From: Dama dama
Taxonomy: Eukaryota; Chordata; Mammalia; Artiodactyla; Cervidae
Reading direction: 5' to 3'
DNA: 64,000 bases
NCBI RefSeq assembly: GCF_033118175.1
Contig: NC_083697.1
Location: forward strand, 26,014,001 to 26,078,000
Positions within the stretch are counted from its first letter, which is position 1. Every line of letters begins with the position of its first letter. This document shows positions 36,501-51,500 of this stretch, piece after piece. A model generated the notes under the pieces. The model saw only the letters and a program-made list of their open reading frames with translations. It was not told where the DNA came from and searched no databases. Position numbers and translations under genes: made by a program.

Positions 36501-39500
36501 TTTCTTGAATTGTTCACTGAAATAGAAAAGAAAAATGAATTACTTAAATACCGAAGATTAAAGAGTGGAAACAGTCTTGGAGAAATTAAACTATAAACAA
36601 AAAATATGTATTTTATCTGAAGGATATAATGCTAGCCTGAACTAAAAACAATGCCAGTTTGAAGTATCTTCATAAAATGACAAAAGCACATTATCTGTAT
36701 GTGATTCATTTTAAAGAATTCCTTTTCAAAGACTGTTTATAGTATTAGAGAAGCACAACCACTTTTTTCTCTTCCTTGCATGGGTGCACACAGATTCAGG
36801 CATGTTAAAAACGTAGGTTTTATTGTTATTCTGAAGCAGAGGGGCTGTCCCGAGCTGTCTGGTACCTGGCCCTAGGGTGATCAAGGCAAGGGGACAGTGG
36901 GGCCTGGGAGTGCTCCCCTAATGACAAAGGGGGCAAGTGTCAGTAAGTCCACGGAGAAGTGGAAAAGTTGACAGACACTAAATTGAGACTTTAAAATCAG
37001 TTAAGTGAGACTGTGGACTGAACAACTCAAATTAACATATTTAATCTATCCTATATTTAACAGGTGTAATATGATCAGCTGGATTCTCAATAACCATAAA
37101 TCAAGTGAAATGTCATGAACACCAAGAATGGCCCTCCACTAGCGTGCGTTAAGGGCTTTCCAGGTGGCTCAGTGGTTAAGAACCCGCCTACAATGCAGGA
37201 CATGGGTTTGATGCCGGGGTGGGGAAAATTCCCTCGAGGAAGAAACGGCAACCCGCTCCAGTAATCTTGCCTGGAAAATTCCAAGGACAGTGGAGCCTCA
37301 CGGGCTACAGTTGGACGTAACTGAGCACGCATGCAGGTTGAGTTAAAGTGATGACAATGACAATGAAAATGTCTCCCTTTTCTGTGTGAGGTAAGTAAGT
37401 GTAAGTGTCAGTCGCTCAGTCGTGCCCAACTCTTTGTGACCCCAAGGACTGCAGCCCACCAGGCTCCTCTGTCCATGAGATTTTCCAGGTAACGATACTG
37501 GAGTGGGTTGCCAATTTCCTTCTCCAGGGGATCTTCCCAACCCAGGGATCGAACCCGGGTCTCCTGCACTGCAGGCACATACTTTACCGACTGAGCTACA
37601 GGGGAAGCCTAGGAGGACAGTAACTATGGCCATTGAGCTTGCAGCACCCTCGGGAAGAATTTAAACTATTGCTGTAGTTAACAATAGCTCATGTTTATTG
37701 AGTACTTACTCTGTGCCACTTCTAAGTGATTACATGTATATCATTCAATTCTCATAAAAGCCCTGAGGTAGATATTATTATTATTAAGTAGATTGCCTGA
37801 GGTGAAACAATTTACAAAAGAATGAGAAGCCAATATCAGCACCCAGGCAGAAAACTTTCAGGTCCTGAGGACTTGACCGCTGCTCTCTATTGCCTCTCAT
37901 AGGTCATGGTTTCCTCTGAGAAGTACCCAGAGGAGTGCTGCCTGCCAGTCACTTCCAGTCCACTTTTTAACCCTCGACAGATCTGTTCTAAATTTCAGCA
38001 AGAGCTGGACCCAGGAGTAGATATGGAGGGGAAGACATGGAGGAGATCCTCTCCTTATGCAGCTTAGAAACAATGCTTGCCACTGTGGAAAGAGGAAAGG
38101 AGCTGGAGCCTAGAATCTCATTGCAACTTTATATCAAAAGGGTTTTGGGTATTGATTTAACACCGATATTGATACCTTGTGGCAGAACACAAGATTTCAC
38201 CTTTTTGGAAAATTAAACTTGGAGGTGTTCTGAATGAAACCGTAACAGCAAGGGCATGTGACAAAGGAAGCCCGTGTTTTGAGGCAGTGTTCGATCACCA
38301 TGTCTGTTGCCACTCCACACGCATGCAACGCCACCTGGAAAACAAGGCCAGACCTCAGCACTAAGATCTTTTTTAACTAACAGTGCTACTTTGTGCCATT
38401 AGAAAAAAAAAAACAAACAAAACTTTAAGGATTGTTCCTTAAGAGGTTTCCAGTTACCAGAAAGTTATTTCATAGTAGTTTAAATAGTTCTCATTTGGAC
38501 ATGCCAAAGGACTAATTAGGTATTCATATTAATTAAGAAAATTAAGCAAGAGGCTGAAAGATTACAAATGGAACATTTATAACAGAGCACAAGATTCATT
38601 CAATGGAAAAGCTGATGTCATAGTAAATATGGAAGATTCAATACGTATGCAAGTCTATACTAATGCTCTTACTGATTGAAACTTTAGTTCAGTTGTGGCA
38701 TCCTGGCAAGAACTCTACTTGGAAATCAGAATTTCTGGTTCAGAACTCTAATTGGCTGGGTGATCCTGGGCTGCTTGAAATTTAACATCTTTGGGCTTCA
38801 GTTTCCTCCACCATAAACTATGGTTAATAATACTGACACATCACAATGCTGTTGCAACACTAAACAGAAGTATATTTGAAAACACTTTTTCAAATGCCAT
38901 CTGAATATATTCTCATCAGTGTTGTATAAAACTGATCAAATCATATTTATGTAGCTCCTTCTTATATTCATAGAATTACAATTCTTAACACTGCATGATG
39001 AGTCGTGGGAAATATTCTTAAAGGGTTTATTTAGAAAGGAAAAACATCGTGGACTGAAGTCATGACTAGTGCATCAATAATTCATGAAAAGAAAAATAAG
39101 ATGACTTTAAAATGTTTTTAGAATAAATGCCTTAAATATATCTATACGTACCATTATCTAAAGTAGACCATTTTGAAAATAATTAGGCTAAATAAGGAAA
39201 ATTAGGACTCCAAAAGGAAATCAGATGTAGGGATCCTGAAAGATGAAGCATTTTGTCAGAAAAATGCTCAGATCTCATTCTGAACAAAGGCAAGTTGTAC
39301 TGGATTATAATTGTCCTTTCCAGAAACAAATCTTTCAACTTCAGGGTAGGGAGGGGCTGAAGGGCTTTTAGGGTGAAGACAAGGCGGTTTTCTGGAAATT
39401 TCTGGATATTAAGTAGTGTAAGTCAGATTCCCCTTTTGAACTGGCAGACCAAAGACAAAGCTGTATTGAGAAGAGGAAAGCAGGCTCTCTGCTCTCAGCC

Positions 39501-42500
39501 CTGCTCCTGAATTCCCCCCTCCTTGCAGGCTTCCATCAACTCCATAGAGGTCAACTACCTCCGTGGTTGCTGTCAACCACTTCCAGCTTCACTCTGCTAG
39601 TATCACCCAGGTAGGCTGCTGTCCAGTGAAGGGAGCAACAACTAATGGATAGGAAAGAACCTGGATTTTTTCATCTGCCCACTTTTTTTATAAATCAGTT
39701 TTGCAGGGTGAAATTCAGGCTAGTTCTTTTTCTCATTGAGTGGCTGGAGAAAACCTCATAGTAAAAATTATAGATGCACTTTCCCCTGGAGGGAGAGAGA
39801 AGAGAACCAACACTCTCCCCGAGCCCTTTATGTGTTGGCAACTATGCTGGGTGATGGCACGCACATCCTTCTATGCTCACAACAGCCCTGAAAGATTTTA
39901 TTATCTCTGTCTGAGAAGTGGAGAAACTGAAGCTTGGGGAAATTAAGTATATGTTCTCAACAAAGCAGCTTCTGAGGGGCAGAATCCTGACCCCCAGCCT
40001 GACCCATGTGGTTCAAGGGTCAACTGTACTATGCTTATTCCTATATTGGCAGGGGGAGGAGAATGTATATAGCGTGGATACCCTGGACAAAGGAATGATT
40101 CATGTCCTGGGCTGGTTGGAGGACAGTGTATAATTTCAAATTTAGGAATTGGTTTGTTTTTTTTTTTTGAATTTTCCACTTAATATTTCAGACCATAACT
40201 GACCACAGGTAACTGAAACCAAGGAAAGCAAAATTACAAAGATGGGGGTGGGGGGAATACTGTACACTCCTTCTCATTTTCTTTATCTCATTGGTCCTAT
40301 TATCTTCTGGAATTACAACACCATAGGGAACTAGCATATATTCAGTGTCTGCAAGATGTAAAAATCTCTACATAGATATTTTTTCTTGTTTTAATAACTT
40401 AATTCTTTTCTTAAATTGATACTTTAAATAGCTCTTACTATGTCTCTTGCAATATCATGACAAGGTCGCCTAGACAGCAACCATTCCAGATGAACTCTGA
40501 ATCCAGGTCTGACTCCGAAGCTCACAGGCTTTCCACTACATCATTTATGAAACCTAATTTCTAATTACATTTTAAACATCTGACTAGAGAGTTTATAATA
40601 TAATAAATAAAGGATAAATAGATTTATAAATATATACACTGGATAGATCTGGCAACTGTAGAAAGAGCATAAAACATCAACTATGAGTATCTAATAAAGG
40701 TTAATGTGCTGGGGGAAAACACCATACTTAATCAACAATTAGTGGAGAACATAGCAAACAAGTGTTTCACTGCACCCCCAAATTCGGTATTGTGGTTCTC
40801 TGTAAATACACTGAATTCTAACAAAAGATAAAAACTGAATTGTAGAAGTATCTATTGGCCAAGGTAATGCACATTCCAAAGTATATGTAAGTATTATTGA
40901 TCCAAGTAAATGCTGAAGAATTCAGGGACTATAAATTAAGGGTTTTTCCCTTACTTTTCCTTACTTCAATTAATCTATTTAATACTTGTCCTAAAAATTC
41001 TAAGTATAACACATCCTATGATGTAAGCCAGTGAAATATAACTGAACAGCCAAGAAATTTCAAACCATGTATCTTTGCTACATGTGGTAGTAAACAAAAG
41101 AAATTAATCATCACTCACTCTTAGAATGTCTTTCAACTGGCAGCTTCTAAAAAACAAGGCAAGATTCTAGACAAAACTGATTGATTCTTCTCTAAGAAAA
41201 TGTATGTTGATAAAGACACATATATTCTAAAAGAATACATGTTGGTAAAGACAGTAAGCCTATGCCTTATTCATACCCCCAAAACTAAGCTTGTGCTGGA
41301 TTTATGATTTTACTAGGCATCCTATCCTTGGGGTTGTTTTTCTTTGCTTTGGGTTTTTTTTAAGATTAATTTAACATTTAATAGTCCTTTCCTACTCCAA
41401 ATCACAGATACAGATATTGTATTCCCCATTTTATAAAAAAGACCAAGTGGCTAGTCCAAGGTCATAAATGACGAAGACAAGATTTAATCTCAATCTCTCT
41501 AACACCATTATTCCAATTCTCTATGTTCCTTGTCTACTTCTTTCTTTAGATGTGAGGAACAAACAGGGAGTCACTCCAATCCCAGCTCTCACATTAACTT
41601 GCTACGTTCCTCTTCCCCAAGTGCAGCCTCAACTTTCATATCTACAAAATGAGAAAGCTAAACTGAATCATCTCTAAATTTGCCTCCACCCAATCATGCT
41701 CTGAGCCACTGCTTCTCAAAGAAGGATTCTTAACCAGATAATCTTAGACAGAAGCAAGCTTGGTCTCAATTGATCTCTTGTTCTCCCTCTTCAAAAACTT
41801 TCACGCAATTATATTATAGGTAATTGGCTTTAAAATTGAAATAATGCTAAAAAGGAGGGAATGACAAAAACAGTTCCTTGTTCTGTACACACTTCATTCC
41901 AAGAGAAAATCTGGCGAACAGATAATGCTTTTCAACTCATGGGTTTCTTTCCTGAAATCCATCTCTGTTTTTCTATACAATAAATGTATATTGCTTCTTT
42001 CAAATCAAAACTATCGTGAGGTATCATCTTACTCCAGTCAGAATAGCCATCGTCAAAAAGTCTACAAATAATAAATTCTGGAGAGGGTGTGGATAAAAAG
42101 GAACCCTCCTACCCAGTTAGTAGGAAAATAAATTGGTGCAGACACTATGGAGAACAGTATGGAGGTTCCTTATAAAACTTAAAATAGAGTTACCATATGA
42201 TCCAGCACTTCTGCTCCTAGGCATATATCCACAGAAAACCATAATTTGAAAAGATACATGCAGCTCAATTTTCACTGCAGCACTATTTATAATAGCCAAG
42301 GCATGGAAGCAACTTAAGTGTCCATAAACAGATGAATGGACAGCAAAGATGTGAGATAGGGCATTCCCTGGTGGTCCAGTGGCTAAGACCCCAAGTTCCC
42401 AATGTAGAGGGCAAGATTCAATCCCTGGTCAGGGAACTAGATCCCACATGCTACAAGTAAGTTCACATGCTGCCACTGAAAGATCCCAGATGCTGCAACG

Positions 42501-45500
42501 AAGATCAAAGATTTCAAGTGCTGAAACTAAGACCCAGCATAGCCAAAAAATAAACACATTAAAAAAAAACAACAGCTGTCTGCCCTCACAGTTCAGCAGA
42601 GGTTCTGACACCTGAGGGCAATTCTGAAAAACAAAAAAGAAGATGTAATGTATATATATAACATATATATATACACACATTATACATATAATATATATAA
42701 CATGTACATATAATATATAACATAGATATGTTCTAACATATTATATATTAATATTATAAAATGTATATGATATGTGTGATTAATATATCACATTAATAAT
42801 ATATTAGTTACATATTTTATATATATATATATAAAACCTCCAAATTTTAGTTAAGTGTTCATGCAGTGTTTTTTATTATTATTTCTTTGTATATTAACTA
42901 TATGTATAGTTCACTGCTAAATGTGTTGTAAAAATTTTTTTCCAAACATTCAAGACTTTCCCTGCACAAAAGTTCTGTAAAATGTTCTATGGTACAATTT
43001 TCCACTGTGTGAAAATTCTCAAAAAATTGGCCAGCTCCATTTTTCTTTCCTGAAGACATCTTTCCTGGGCATCTGACCTTTTACTAAAACCCGGATTCAC
43101 AGCTTTCTAAGCCTAACACCTAACTCTGTTTCCTGTGACTTTCCTTTGCCATCAGACTAAGAACTCCCTTCACCCATTCTTGTATTAGATACCACTTATT
43201 CCTTTTTTTCCATCTTTCATCCAGCCAAATGTGGAGAAACCCTTAAACAGTCAGCAAAAACAAGACCAGGAGCTGGTTGTGGCTCAGATCATGAACTCCA
43301 TATTGCCAAATTCAGACCTAAACCGAAGAAAGCAGGGAAAACCACTAGACCATTCAGTTCATTTCAGTTCACTCATTCAGTTGTGTCTGACTTTTTGCGA
43401 ACCCAAGGACTGCAGTACACCAGGCCTCCCTGTCCATCACCAACTCCCGGAGTTTACTCAAACTCATGTCCATGGAGTGGTCTAGTGGTTTTCCCTAATT
43501 TCTTCAATTTAAGTCTGAATTTGGCAATAAGGAGTTCATGGTCTGAGCCACAGTCAGCTTCTGGTTTTGTTTTTGCTGACTGTATAGAGCTTTTCCATCT
43601 TTGGCTGCAAAGAATATAATCACTCTGATTTTAGTATTGACCATCTGGAGATGTCCATGTGTAGACTCTTCTCTTGTGTTGTTGGAAGAGGGTGTTTGCT
43701 ATGACCCGTTCTCTTGGCAAAACTCTATTGGCCTTTGCCCTGCTTCATTCTGTATTCCAATGCCAAATTTGCCTGTTACTCCAGGTATTTCTTGACTTCC
43801 TACTTTTGCATTCTAGTCCCCTATAATGAAAAGGACATCTTTTTTGGATGTTAGTTCTAGACCATTCAGGTATGACCTAAATCAAATCCCTTATAATTAT
43901 ACAGTGGAAGTGACAAATAGATTCAAGGGATTAGATCTGATACAGTGTCTGAAGAACTATGGACTGAGGTTTGTGACAATGTACAGGAGGCAGTGATCAA
44001 GGCCATCCCCAAGAAAAAGAAATGCAAAAAGGAAAAATGGTTGTCTCAGGAGGCCTTACAAAGAGCGGTGAAAAGAAGAGAGGCGAAAGGCAAAGGAGAA
44101 AAGGAAAGATATAACCATCTGAATGCAGAGTTCCAAAGAATAGCAAGGAGAGATAAGAAAGCCTTCCTCAGTGATCAGTGCAAAGAAATAGCAGAAAACA
44201 ATAGAATGGGAAAGACTAGAGATCTCTTCAAGAAAATTAGAGATACCAAGGGAACATTTCATGCAAAGATGGGCACAATAAAGGACAGAAATGGTATGGA
44301 CCTAACAGAAGCAGAAGGTATTAAGAAGAGGTGGCAGGAATACACAGAAGAACTATGCAAAAAAGATCTTCATGACCCAGAGAATCATGATGATGTGATC
44401 ACTAATCTAGAGCCAGATATCCTGGAATGCAAAGTCAAGTGGGCCTTAGGAAGCATCACTATGAACAAGGCCAGTGGAAGTGATGGAATTCCAGTTGAGC
44501 TATTTCAAATCCTAAAAGATGATGCTGTGAAAGTGCTGCACTCAATATGCCAGCAAAATTGGAAAACTCAACAGTGGCCACAGGACTGGAAAAGATCAGT
44601 TTTCATTCTAATCCCAAGAAAAGCAATGCCAAAGAATGCTCAAAAATGTATACAACTACACTCATCTCACAAGCTAGTAAAGTAATGCTCAAAATTCTCC
44701 AAGTCAGGCTTCAACAGCACATGAACCATGAACTTTCAGATGTTCAAGCTGGATTTAGAAAAGGCAGAGGAACCAGAAATCAAATTGCCGACATCCGCTG
44801 GATCATCAAAAAAACAAGAGAGTTCCAGAAAAACATCTACTTCTGCTTTATTGACTATGCCAAAGCCTTTGAATGTGTGGGTCACAACAAACCTGGAAAA
44901 TTCTTAAAGAGATGGGAATACCAGACCACCTTACCTGCCTCCTGAGAAATCTGTATGCAGGTCAAGAAGCAACAGTTAGAACCAGACATGGAACAACAGA
45001 CTGGTTCCAAATAGGAAAAGGAGTACATCAAGGCGGTATATTGTCACCCTGCTTATTTAACTTATATGAGAAATGCTGGACTGAATGAAGCACAATTTGG
45101 AATCAAGATTGCCGGGAGAAATATCAATAACCTCAGATATGCAGATGACACCACCCTTATGGCAGAAAGTGAAGAAGAACTAAAGAGCCTCTTGATGAAA
45201 GTGAAAGAAGAGAGTTTAAGTTTAATCATGAGTTTAATTTGGCTTAAAACTCAACATTTGGAAAACTAAGATCATGGCATCCGGTCCGATTACTTCATGG
45301 TAAATAGAGGGGAAACTGGGAACAGTGACAGACTTTATTTTCTTGGTCTCCAAAATCACTGCAGATGGTGACTGCAGCCATGAAATTAAAGGATGCTTAC
45401 TCCTTGGAAGAAAAGGTATAACCAACCTACACAGCATATTAAAAAGCAGAGACATTACTTTGCTGACAAAGGTCCATCTAGTCAAAGCTATGGCTTTCCT

Positions 45501-48500
45501 GTAGTCATGTATGGATGTGAGAGTTGGAATATAAAGAAAGCTGAGTGCTGAAGAATTGATGCTTTTGAACTGTGGTGTTGGAGAAGACTCTTGAGAGTCT
45601 TTTGGACAGCAAAGAGATCCAACCAGTCAATCCTAAAGGAAATCAGTTCTGGACTGATGCTGAAGCTGAACCTCTGACACTTTGGCCACAAGATGCAGAG
45701 AACTGAGTCACTGGAAAAGACCTCGATGCTAGGAAAGATTGGAGGCGGGAGGAGAAGGGAACGACAGAGGATGAGATGGTTGGATGGCATCACCGACTCA
45801 ATGGACATGAGTTTGAGTAAACTCTGGGAGTTGGTGAAGGACAGGGAGGCCTGGCATGCTGCAGTCCATGGGGGCACAAAGAGTCAGACACAACTGAGCG
45901 ACTGAACTGATTCCTTTTTATTATTTACTCTTATTTTGGTGAAACACATCTTCTACATAGTTTCCTGATGTACGTTTTCTTGAGACTTTGACATTTTCTT
46001 TATTACCTGCATATATGATTGATTGATTGGTCAGGCATAACATTTTAGGTTGGAAACTGTCTTTTATAACTTTGAAGGCATTGCTTCACTGTCTTCTAGC
46101 TGTCCATGTGACTATTAAAAAGTGTGATGGCAATTTGACTTCAAATTTTCTGTATGTGATCTATTTGTTTTTTCTCTTTGGAAACTGTCAGAAACTTCTT
46201 TTTATCACAACACTCTTTCCGGCCCCCTGCCCGCCCCCAACAATGTGCCTTGCTTTAGGTCATTTTTTTTAAGTGGGCTTTTTCTACAAGAGAAACGTAT
46301 TTTTCATTACTTACACATCTTCTTATATTAATTCTTTGATATTTTTCTCTCCACCATTTTATGTTTTCTCTTTCTGGTCCTCCTATTATTGACATATTGT
46401 ATTCATGGGCTAAATCTCTATTGGATAAAGAAAAATGTTTCTTTCAGTCCCTATCTCTTTTTTTTTTTTTTTTGTCCTGTTTTTTCACATGATGTCCTAT
46501 ACTTCATGTTTTAGATTTTCCACTTGCTTTTTATTTTGGCTAATATGTTTTTTTCTTTCTTGTTCTCTGATGGTTCACTTCTTTTTCATTTTATCTCTGT
46601 TTCATTCATGCAATATCTTCTGTGAGCTCTCCTTGAATAAAAAGGAGATGCTCTGTCATGTTCTTTGCTTTGATCTCCTCTATTTTGGAAGTTTTACACA
46701 TTTGATATACCTTATCTGTCAGATCATACTAGAGTGAATCACTAAAAAGTTAATGGAAGTCTGAGTGAAAGGCTTGAAGGTGAGCTTCCTTAGTGACTGC
46801 GTAAACAGGTGGCCAGCTGTTTGTTTTTTTTTTTTTAATTATAGCTATAGTATTTTCTCTGGGGATGGTTCTGTTTCTGTAGAGGAGGCTCTTTTAACCT
46901 CTTGATTGAGGAGCTGATTCTAGCTTCTGAAGGAGTCCTGGAATTAAGGGCACTTAGCTCTTATTTTCAGAGTCATGTCATTCTTGCTCTCCTCTCCGTA
47001 TACTTGGAGAGTCTCTGTTACACTTTTCTCATAGCATAAACTTCCGGTCTCTCGCAGGAGTTGGGGGAAATAGTTACTTGTCTACACAAGATGGTGGCAG
47101 GAATCTGGGTCTCTAAATACAATGTTTAATTAAACATGATTCAGCCCCTTCTTTTCCTCTTCCTACGAGATTTCGGGCATCCTAAATTCCTGAAACTTTC
47201 TGGGACTGTGGGAGAGCAATCCTGATAGCCCTCTTGACACTCCCTCTCCCCAGGCATTAAGTCTGATCTTCCTCTTCTCAACTCAGTAATTTTTTCTTCA
47301 GTCTGCTTTCTACCTTCAAATATTGTAGTTCAAGTTATAGAATCTTGAACACTGTCTCATCAGAGATGGAGTATGATTTTTCTGGCTCTTGTTTTCTTTA
47401 TTTAGGGGTCTGATCTTTCTTGGGGAGAAGGGGGTTGCAATACCTCTATCTGCCACCCTCACCCGAAGAGTCTTTCATTGCCTTAATGATTTGTTTTAAA
47501 AAATTGCATTTACAGAATATATAATTTCTCAAGCACCTTTCCCTTTAAAATAAGAGCACATAAATCATTCATCCAAAGTGTTACTGAATCATATTCTACA
47601 ATTGCATATTCTAATTGTACACTAACATATAGAAATGAGCTTGTAATTAAGCACTCAGCACTGATGAATGATAAACAATCATATTAAACATTGTTATGGG
47701 TGAAATAGAAAAAAGTAAATACAGATAACTCAAAAATAAACTGTTTATAGAAACTGTGATATATGTTGATAAGTAGAAAATATTCACCAATATTGTTAGG
47801 AATCAATACCTGTTTGAGATGATCCCATGTTATGACTGAAATTACCCAACTAAAACATTTTGGTGGGCAGGTTGTTCAGCACTAACACAATTTTTGTTTC
47901 TTACGCAAGGTGTGTTTTTCATAGTCATGGCCCTTTCAGTAATACTGTTTGGCAACAAGATTTTTGTTACATTGTTTGAGAGACTAGGTATTAATACACA
48001 ATATGAATTAAGTCTTAAAAAGTAAAATCTTATAAAATAAGTTTTCATAATAATGATTATCTTACACTAGACAAGAAGGCAATAATAGACTTCTTTAAAA
48101 AATAGCTCTAAAGGGCTTCCCTAATGGTCCAGTGGTCAAGAATGGCCTTGCAATGCAGGGGACGCTGGTTCTATACCTGGTTTGGGACGATCCCACATGC
48201 CTCAGAGCAGCTAAGCCCATGTGCCACAACTACTGAGCATGTGCTTTAGAGCCCGCAAGCCTCAGGTACTGAGCCGACTGCTACAGCTACGGACGCCTGC
48301 ACGCCTAGAACCTGTGCTCTGCAACGAGAGAAGCCACTGCAAGAAGCCCTCCTATGCAACTAAGAGTGGCTTGCTGCAACTAGAATAAGCCTGTGTAGCG
48401 CAACAAAGACCCACTACAGCCAAAAAATAAGATAAATAAAAGAAATCCCTAATTAAGAAAATAGCCTTAAAAGGTCCACTTAAATAATCTTGTCTGAGTT

Positions 48501-51500
48501 ACCCTTTTTAGGGTATGGTAATTGATATATATTGTTTTAGTTTGGGATGCTCTTTAAAAACTATCATAAACTTGGTTCAAACAGCAAATATTTATTTTTT
48601 TCTCAGTTTTGGAGGCTGGGAAGTCCAAGATCAGAGTGCTGGCAGGTCTGATGTCTAGTGAGGACCCTCTTCCTGCTTCACGATGGCTGTCTTCTCACTG
48701 TATCTCTATATGGTGGAGAGCTAAGAAGGGGCGCAAGTTTGCTTCCCTTCTTACAAGGGCATTAATTCCACTCAGCAGAGCACCACTCACATGACCCATT
48801 TACCTCCCAAATGTCCCACCTCCTAATACCATCACATTAGGGGTTGAGGAATTCAACACATGAATTTTTTGATGGTGGAGGTGAGGCACAAACATTCAGT
48901 CCTAACACATAATCATTTCAGGGTCATACAGCTGCATATATCCAAACTGGAAGAAAAAAACCTTCTCAGATGTTTCTTAATTTTGAAAAGACTTGTGTAT
49001 TTTCTTCAGGACATTAATAGCCATCATAATCAAAATCAGAATAAGGCAATCGAAAGGTGTTTCTATAATAAACAATTACTTGCTTTAAAACAAATTACAC
49101 ATACATATCGAGAGAAGAACGGCTAACCAGTCCAGTATTCTTGCCTGGAGAATTTCATGGACAGAGGAGGCTGGCGGGCCACAGTCCAAAGGGTTGCAAA
49201 GATTCAGACATGACTGAGTCAATTATATATGTATCTGATAGGTTCAGAATTCTTAGAAATCTTACAGTGCTGCTTAGGCTCTATTGTTCTTTCTCGGCTA
49301 TATAAGCTAGGTATTCATCTATAAAACATTAAGCATATATATTTATTTCTTCTAATTTTACTGTTTACATTATTATGAATATAAAAATGATAATGTTAAA
49401 TGTGGAATATTTTAAAAATACTGAATAAAAAATATTATTACATATTATATAGAGATAGAGGCCTTAAAAAAATAAATATTCACATGCTTTCCTCCCATCC
49501 TTTTTAATGCAGTTTTCACATGGTTGAGATCACATTGCACAGAGTAAAAGCCCAATTTTTTGAGTACTTCCTAAATGCGAGGCAACCTACTAAGTGCTTC
49601 ATAGACATTATATCAACATCCCATGAGCCAGATATTTTATTCTCATTTCATAAATTAAAAAACTAAGGACTGAGGGTGAGTTTAAATAAGTTGCCCAAGG
49701 CAATACAACTAGTAAGTGGTCAAACTGAGACTTTAGCACAAGTTAAATTCAATCTTAAAATGCATTCTCTTAACCAGTATGTTTCCCCAGAGTAGGAAAT
49801 GGCAACCCACTCCAGTATTCTTGCCTGGAAAATCCATGAACAGAGAAGCCTGGTGGGCTACAGTCCACAGGTCTGCAAAGAGTTGGGCATGACTGAGTAA
49901 GCATGCATGCACAGAACAATTATGTTAATAAAATTTTCTCTGTTTACCATTATAACTAACATTTCATGTCATTAACAAATCATTACAAATATCATGTAAA
50001 TGAAAATTTCAAAGCTCCTAAATGATTTGGGCTCCTCACAGAAGTCTTACAGTCAATGAGTAATATTTTTAAAATCCTTGCAAATATTAAGAACAAGAAC
50101 AGAATATTATTGTTGTTCAAGTTGAAATGCATTTGGTTACTAGAGACTTTGAATGTTTCTAATAAGCTTATTAGATATTTGTATTTCTAAGGAAATATAT
50201 TTCTCGAATAAACATAAAGGAAATCAGAAATTATAAATGCTCTTTGGAATATGTGGTGTTACCGCCCTGATTCTGGTTACAAGGGGGAACCATAGCCCTT
50301 GAGGTGATGGAAGACCTTGTTGAAAGACCTAAAAATATTTAGATTTGTTTTCTTCCATTATGTCAAGTCACACTAGTTTTAAAAAGTTAGTAAAGTGTTG
50401 TGTTGTATGAAAGGAGAGAAGGTTAAAAAGTTAGTAAATCTATTCATTTTTGCCTGATACAGGTCATTATATTAATGGAGATAAGACAAATAATAAGTAT
50501 TTCAATTCTTACATATAATTAATTTGCTTGAAGTTTCTAAAGATAGTTGGTTTGAGGACTTTAAAAATCTCCCTTTAAAATCTTGTTTACAGCATTGATT
50601 TTTATGTCCAGAGAAAAATAGCAAAAGAAAAGGCATTTACTAAGCAAAGATAAACAATAACTAAACCCTTATTTTGGAGAAGGAAATGGCAGCCCACTCC
50701 AGCATTCTTGCCTAGAGAATCCTGTGGACAGAGGAGCCTGGTGGGCTGCTGTCCATAGGGTCGCACAGAGTCGGACACAACTGAAGCGACTTGGCATGCA
50801 TGCATGCATGGGAGAAGGAAATGGCAACCCACTCCAGTGTTCTTGCCTGGAGAATCCCAGGGACAGAGGAGCCTGGTGGGCTGCCATCTATGGTGTCGTG
50901 CAGAGTTGGACACGACTGAAGCGACTTAGCAGCAGCAGCAGCAAACCCTTGTTTGAAATACCACGAAACTGAATTAACAGAGCTTTACTACATTCCTGAT
51001 ACCTGGTTATTCTGATTTCCTCTCTAGCAACAGTGTTTTCACTAGAGTCTATTTCATATAAAAGAGCCACTGATGCATTTGGTTTGATTTATCTACTGAC
51101 AATACTTCAATTATCCTCCTAGGCAAATTATATTCTTAAATCTAATTTTGGTTTAATCCTCCAAGTAATTTTAATTCATTTTCCATATATCTTGACAAAG
51201 GTAATTATGAAAGAAAAAAAACCCATTATGGGTATATTATGAGATATAGAGAAAAATGTCACTTCCCAAAAGACATATACTTTGCTAGTTGGTATTAGTG
51301 AATTACATGACCTTGAAAGGTATAAGAACATGCCAGAATGATTTATCACCTACAAGCCATTGAAGGGTAAAGAGATACAGGGCTGATCGGCTGGGAATTT
51401 CGTGATTTGAGAGGTGAGTAAATGCTACCTTATACACTCTTCCTGGTAACATGGGCATTGGTTTAATGGTCTGTTTTAGGGAGAAGCTTTATCCTCTACC

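Noticed and set aside
43945..44685. 246-codon frame that looks like a gene
   Set aside because: It lies within a BovB LINE and encodes only part of its polyprotein; frameshifts follow.
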